Assembly: GCA_905221605.1 (NCBI GenBank)
Contig: CAJNDS010000020.1
Location: forward strand, 62,001-126,000
Reading direction: 5' to 3'
Source: Symbiodinium natans
Lineage: Eukaryota; Sar; Dinophyceae; Suessiales; Symbiodiniaceae
Length of the DNA stretch: 64,000 nt
The notes below the pieces were generated by a model. It was not told the DNA's origin. It was given only the letters and a program-made list of their open reading frames with translations, and searched no databases. Position 1 is the first letter of the stretch. Every line of letters begins with the position of its first letter. Of this stretch, positions 59,855 through 64,000 are shown one piece after another. A program made the translations under genes and the position numbers.

Positions 59855-60192
59855 GTGAAAGACGAAGTTCAGGGCATCGCAGAAGAGGTCCTATGCCCCA
59901 AGCCAAGCCCTAAACCCTAAACCCTAAACCCTAAACCCTAACACCTTTCTCTAAACCCTGCTCCAGCAATCGACTTGGGCCACACACATCACCGAGCCCA
60001 GATCGCGAATCAGACATGGGGGCTTCCGAAGTTACGGGCAAGCAGGTTCTTATATACTTGGAGCTAAAGAAAGGGCATCCCTTTTTTGGAAATAACAAAA
60101 ACACCCAGATCAAGGGCCTCACAGGGCTTGCAGGGCTAGATAGGGCTCAGAGCTGCAGGGTGTACAAGGGCTCCGAGGGTCCATCCTTCTAA
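59855..60192 (+). CDS. Three-exon gene 3' part
   Basis: Exons about 59855-59887 (K-D-E-V-Q-G-I-A-E-E, donor GTCCTA), 59967-60045 (after CTGCTCCAG: Q-S-T-W-A-T-H-I-T-E-P-R-S-R-I-R-H; donor GTTCTT) and 60134-60192 (after GCTTGCAG: L-D-R-A-Q-S-C-R-V-Y-K-G-S-E, stop at 60190). Phase is kept at both joins. The first intron carries CCCTAAA units (59908-59940). No family recognised; the 5' part is unknown. Confidence 0.45.
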
Positions 60193-60239
60193 AGCACTTG
60201 CAGGCTCGTCATCGGGTTTAGGGTCTATAGGGTTTACCT

Positions 60240-60355
60240 AAACCCTAAACCCTAAACCCTACACCCTAGACCCGAAACCCCAAACCCCAAACCCCAAATC
60301 CTAAACCCTAAACCCTAAACCCTAAACCCTAAACCCTAAACCCTAAACCCTAGGG
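60240..60355. repeat. CCCTAAA array with CCCCAAA variants
   Basis: Standard units at 60236-60262 and 60300-60352, with three CCCCAAA units between. Confidence 0.9.
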
Positions 60356-60414
60356 CTCGAGGGGCTGAGGGGCCTCAGCTCATGTGATCTCTCGGCCTCG
60401 GCCGTGTTCTGCAG

Positions 60415-60466
60415 GTGCCGTTTGGTCTTCCACCAGCGGCCTCTACATCGTCGTGCACTTACCTGA
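60415..60466 (+). CDS. Exon island
   Basis: GTGTTCTGCAG acceptor, then A-V-W-S-S-T-S-G-L-Y-I-V-V-H-L-P. A CCCTAAA array (60466-60563) follows at once. Confidence 0.4.
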
Positions 60467-60563
60467 ACCCTAAACCCTAAACCCTAAACCCTAAACCCTA
60501 AACCCTAAACCCTAAACCCTAAACCCTAAACCCTAAACCCTAAACCCTAAACCCTAAACCCAC
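60466..60563. repeat. CCCTAAA array
   Basis: Fourteen perfect units. Confidence 0.95.
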
Positions 60564-60692
60564 ATCAAGACTCACCACAGGGGGAGACACGCTAACGCCT
60601 TTGACTCCTCTAAGCCCTTAGAGGCCTGAACTTGGGATGTTTCCCCTTATACTAACAGTCCTGAAAAAGGGATTGTAATCTTATGGGTTCCC

Positions 60693-60802
60693 CTACTACC
60701 CCCCTCTATACTACCCCTCTATAGGTTCCCCCCTTGAATAACCTTAAATAGGCTTAATTATCCCTAAATAGCCTTAGGGGGTAGTATAGAGGGGGGTAGT
60801 AG
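60693..60802. mobile_element. 110-bp palindromic element
   Basis: Left arm CTACTACCCCCCTCTATACT and right arm AGTATAGAGGGGGGTAGTAG are exact reverse complements, extending 24-25 bases. AT-rich centre, CCC on both flanks. It sits next to the dispersed repeat at 60636-60690. Confidence 0.8.
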
Positions 60803-60804
60803 CC

Positions 60805-60925
60805 CTAAACCCTAAACTCTAAACTCTAAACCCTAAACCCTAAACCCTAAACCCCAAACCCTAAACCCTAAACCCTAAACCCTAAACCCTACGTCCTGGG
60901 CCCTAAACCCTAAACCCTAAACCTT
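60805..60925. repeat. CCCTAAA array
   Basis: About 13 units with CTCTAAA variants, ending in AACCTTACAATCGG before the exon island. Confidence 0.9.
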
Positions 60926-60939
60926 ACAATCGGGGAGCG

Positions 60940-61029
60940 ATGGCATCGGAAGCTGAGGACAGCAACGCCGCCGGCCTCGCAAGGCTGCCTCCACTTCGGG
61001 CGGTGGTGGGCTCCTGGCATGTTTTTTAA
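60940..61029 (+). CDS. Exon island with likely start codon
   Basis: M-A-S-E-A-E-D-S-N-A-A-G-L-A-R-L-P-P-L. A GTGGGC donor inside it (after L-R-A-V) would be phase 0 and could join to 62058-62132. Confidence 0.4.
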   Translation: MASEAEDSNAAGLARLPPLRAVVGSWHVF

Positions 61030-61299
61030 GGGTTTAGGGTTTAGGGTGTAGGGTTTAGGGTTTAGGGTTTAGGGTTTAGGGTTTAGGGTTAGGCCGGGTT
61101 AGGGTTTAGCTTGAGTCTCCTAAACCCCAAGCCCAGAAACCTTAAGCCCTAAGCCGTAAACTAAAGCGAGCTGCAACTACATGACCAGACCCATGTCATA
61201 GCTTGGGTGGGCGGGTCGAGAGGGAGCGCGCACCCCCCCCCCCCCCCCCTCGAGCTGCGTGGTGGTGCGCGCAGAGACACCCTAAACCCAAAACCCTAA

Positions 61300-61430
61300 A
61301 CCCTCAACCCTAACCCTAAACCCTAAACCCTAAACCCTAAACCCTAAACCCTAAACCCTAAACCCTAAACCCTAAACCCTAAACCCTAAACCCTAAACCC
61401 TAAACCCTAAACCCTAAACCCTAAACCAAA
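61300..61430. repeat. CCCTAAA array
   Basis: About 18 units. A TTTAGGG patch lies at 61028-61090 and a poly-C run at 61232-61250. Spacers 61091-61300 and 61431-61800 show no clear exon. Confidence 0.95.
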
Positions 61431-62057
61431 CTCCTTTAGAAACCCTGAGGTTGAGCCAACCCGCAGAGGTCAGGATTTTCGAGATTTTGAGATTTTACTC
61501 AATGGGAACCTGCTTCTTTTTGAATTTATGTTAGGTTGGGGGTTTCGGGTGTAGTAGGGTTTAGGGCTTAGGGATCAGGGTTTGGGATTGGTTGCTGTTA
61601 GGAGCCTAGGGTTTAGGTTTAGGGTTGGACTTGTTGCTGTTAAGAAACTTCGGATTACCCAGAGGGTCTCCGAAGATGTCTTAATTTGGGCTCTCTGAGT
61701 CGCGCGGTTGCCATATGCACTTAGACAATTCTGATTAGGTTTCCGTGCGCAGACAACCTCCAAGTAGATGGAGGCCCGTTAGTGTTGACACACGGTTTGG
61801 GTTTTTGCTGGTTTATCCCCACCCTAGACCTTATGAACTCTAAACTTTGGCCCTAAACCCTAAACTTTAAACCCTGAAGCCTGAGCCCAAAATCCTCTAA
61901 AGCACTAAACCCTAAACCTTGAAGCCTGAGCCCAAAATCCTACAAAGCACTAAACCCTGAACCCTGAACCCTAAAGCCTAAACCCTGAACCCTGAAACCC
62001 TAAACCCTATACCTACTAAGGCAGTGGACTCTGGGGTCTAGGTCGGTCTGTAGCCAG

Positions 62058-62132
62058 GCCACGACCTTCCGGACGGCAGAGCAGTTCGTGGCGCAATGCT
62101 TTCCCCAGGCCCCGGGCCTTGCCATCGTTTGA
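62058..62132 (+). CDS. Terminal exon island
   Basis: TCTGTAGCCAG acceptor, then A-T-T-F-R-T-A-E-Q-F-V-A-Q-C-F-P-Q-A-P-G and a TGA; 25 codons including the stop. A clean C-terminal exon of an unrecognised gene. Confidence 0.45.
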   Translation, partial: ATTFRTAEQFVAQCFPQAPGLAIV

Positions 62133-62147
62133 GGCTTTAAAGTTTAG

Positions 62148-62213
62148 GAGTTTAGGAGTTTAGGAGTTTAGGAGTTTAGGAGTTTAGGAGTTTAGGAGTT
62201 TAGGAGTTTAGGG
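62148..62213. repeat. Variant telomere array TTTAGGAG
   Basis: Eight units of the 8-bp TTTAGGAG, then standard TTTAGGG. Confidence 0.95.
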
Positions 62214-62760
62214 TTTAGGGTTTAGGGGTTTTATGGGGCTTTGTGGGGGTTAAGGCGTTTAGGGCTTATGGCTTCGGGGTTCGGGTTTCAGGGTTTAGGG
62301 GCTTAGGGGCTTAGGGGCTTAGGGATTGAAGTTGGTGTTCAGGGGCGTGGTGGTTTACAGCTGAAGCGGCTTGGGTTTAGGTTGGAGGGCGAACTTGCAG
62401 TCACGGACTCGGCCTTCAGCACATATTTAGGGTTTAGGGTTTAGGGTTTGGGGTTCAGGGATGACCTAGGACCCGGAGTAGGCCCTGATTTCCTTTGGGT
62501 TGGGTTTCCCTTAAAATCCCCTCAAAGCCAAGAAGGGTACCCTGTTTATTCCTAAGTTACTTCTGGGTCTAGTGACAGGCGCAGACTCGTGGTGCCCACA
62601 CCCATTGGCAGTAGATTTTTTTTGGACGTATACCCCAAACAACCACAAACCCCAACGGAATGGAGCTCGGAGTCGTAAACCCTGCAACCGTCAGCCCCCC
62701 TAAACTCTAAACTAAACCCTAGAAACCCTACGCCCTGCAACCTTAAGAGCTCTTCTGGCC
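62214..62760. other. Telomere-like patches and dispersed repeat
   Basis: TTTAGGG/GCTTAGGG units at 62214-62330 and 62427-62455. Dispersed repeat with GGGTTTCCCTTAAAATCCCC at 62500-62550. Possible tiny terminal exon at 62405-62430 after ACTTGCAG, not counted. Confidence 0.5.
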
Positions 62761-62835
62761 CTAAACCCTAAACACTAAACCCTAAACCCTAAACCCTAAA
62801 CCCTAAACCCTAAACCCTAAACCCTAAACCCTACA
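62760..62835. repeat. CCCTAAA array
   Basis: About ten units before the exon at 62856. Confidence 0.9.
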
Positions 62836-62855
62836 ACCTCGAGCTCTTTTGGCAG

Positions 62856-62960
62856 GCCTCCGGCTGCATCAACCTCACTGTCTACCGCGTCACAAGCACT
62901 CCGTGGCCCATGCCACCACAAGGACAGCGACCCCAGCCATCCCTGAAACCAACCCGATAG
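62856..62960 (+). CDS. Terminal exon island
   Basis: CTCTTTTGGCAG acceptor, then A-S-G-C-I-N-L-T-V-Y-R-V-T-S-T-P-W-P-M-P and a Pro/Gln-rich end to TAG at 62958. A TTTAGGG array (62961-63028) begins at the stop codon. Confidence 0.45.
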   Translation, partial: ASGCINLTVYRVTSTPWPMPPQGQRPQPSLKPTR

Positions 62961-63030
62961 TTTAGGGTTTAGGGTTTAGGGTTTAGGGTTTAGGGTTTAG
63001 GTTTTAGGGTTTAGGGTTTAGGGTTTAAGG
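62961..63030. repeat. TTTAGGG array
   Basis: About ten units overlapping the stop of the preceding exon island. Confidence 0.9.
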
Positions 63031-63253
63031 TAAACCCTAAACTCTGCATTGTAAACCCGAAACCTTAATTCCGCACATAAGTCCCCAAGGACCTTCAAGT
63101 GCTCCTTCTTCCGGAGAAGCCCTGAACTCTAAATCCCAACTCCTAAACCCTATAAACCCTAGAAACCCTAAACCCTGAACCCTGAACCCTAAACCCTAAA
63201 CCCCAAACCCCAAACCCTAAACCCCAAGCCCTCGCCAAGATCCCTTTAAACAG

Positions 63254-63347
63254 GCAGCTTAATCCCGGCGAAGCCCCGCGAAGTCTGCGCGGTGCGCCTT
63301 CCTTTCGTGTGCCGCTCGCGGGGCGGCCCAGCACTTTCTTCTGTTAA
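63254..63347 (+). CDS. Terminal exon island
   Basis: After TTAAACAG: Q-L-N-P-G-E-A-P-R-S-L-R-G-A-P-S-F-R-V-P to a stop at 63345. GC-rich, unlike its flanks. Confidence 0.35.
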
Positions 63348-64000
63348 GAGTTACCACTATTTGCTTAAGGAACCCCCCCCCCAAAAAAAAAAAAAACACA
63401 AGTCCCTACAGTACTCGTATAAGGAAGAATACTTTTTTTTTTTTTTGTTTTTGTTTTTTGGGGGGGGGGTTCTTAAGCAATTGGTAGGTTAGGGTGTGGA
63501 GGGTTTGGGCGTTTAGGGCCCAGGGCTTCGGGCTTCGGGCTTGGGCTGCGGGTAAGGGCTTTGGGCTCAGGGTTTAGGGTTCTCTTGCTTCTCTTACTCA
63601 TGCAAAACCCAGGGGAACATGTAGCCATCAAAGATATGTTTTTGTTTTTCTGTCACAAGGTTCAAAGGGGCAGCTCTGCTTCTAACTGACACCCTTCGGA
63701 CAATGAAATAAGTTTGATTTGAAAACCCTACGCCCGAGACCCTAAACCCTGAAGAGTCAAAGGACTAGCTTGCTGCTCGAAGGGTGCAACCCTTCAACGT
63801 AGGGCACCTAGCCTTCTTCCCTAATTGGAGAGCTAGTAAGTAGTAAGACTACGTTGTTCCTAGGGCTAAACCCTACACCCTAAACCCCGAGACCGATGCT
63901 GACAAGCTAAATCCTGAAAAGAAACCCGACAGGCTCTGACCCCTGAGTCTTAACCCCACATACTTTAAACTACCTCTGGAGCCCTACTTGTTTAGGGTTT
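63348..64000. other. No clear gene
   Basis: Poly-A (63378-63395) and poly-T/poly-G (63432-63470) runs, then degenerate telomere-like text to the end. No supported exon. Confidence 0.5.

Overview
This is nuclear DNA from a eukaryote, most likely a dinoflagellate of the Symbiodiniaceae type. The evidence is: plant-type telomere repeats (TTTAGGG/CCCTAAA) at the left edge and throughout; coding exons of about 54 to 65 percent GC with many small introns; introns that often start with GC or GA instead of GT and carry an AG-G match at both ends; genes in long same-strand blocks; and several protein families I associate with dinoflagellates. I saw no bacterial features, rRNA, tRNA or CRISPR. No database search was possible, so species and family names rest on recognition.

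Layout. 0-0.3 kb: a CCCTAAA array at the edge, probably a chromosome end, with a small exon island inside it. 1.2-8.7 kb (minus strand): an AP2-like plus ASCH protein, a CX5R phosphatase, a Cys-rich exon, an RPA70-like single-strand-DNA-binding protein with a broken second copy of its 5' exon, and an unknown two-exon protein. 9.6-28.0 kb (plus strand): multi-exon genes whose introns hold telomere-like repeats. They include a low-complexity Ala/Pro plus RGG protein, a gene with motifs resembling a DNA cytosine-5 methyltransferase, a second low-complexity protein, and an intronless transposase-like ORF. 28.7-35.0 kb (minus strand): a spliced Helitron-type gene (three SAP-like exons, C2H2 finger, DUF6570-like and Helitron N-terminal regions) that stops before the HUH nuclease and helicase parts. 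35.3-38.0 kb: five different tandem satellites side by side. 38-64 kb: almost entirely telomere-like repeats in both orientations, with short exon-like islands, nearly all readable on the plus strand.

The most striking point is this last region. Short islands (36-170 nt) with open frames and splice sites sit between TTTAGGG or CCCTAAA arrays. In several groups (54.1-55.5, 57.6-58.0, 59.9-60.2, 45.7-46.9 kb) the codon phase carries correctly from one island to the next. I read this as real genes whose introns have filled with telomere-type DNA. Variant telomere units (TTTAGAGGG, TTTGGGG, TTTAGGAG) form separate homogeneous blocks. Small hairpin elements and dispersed repeats are scattered between.

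Exon boundaries are my predictions from splice motifs and phase. Expression is unproven.
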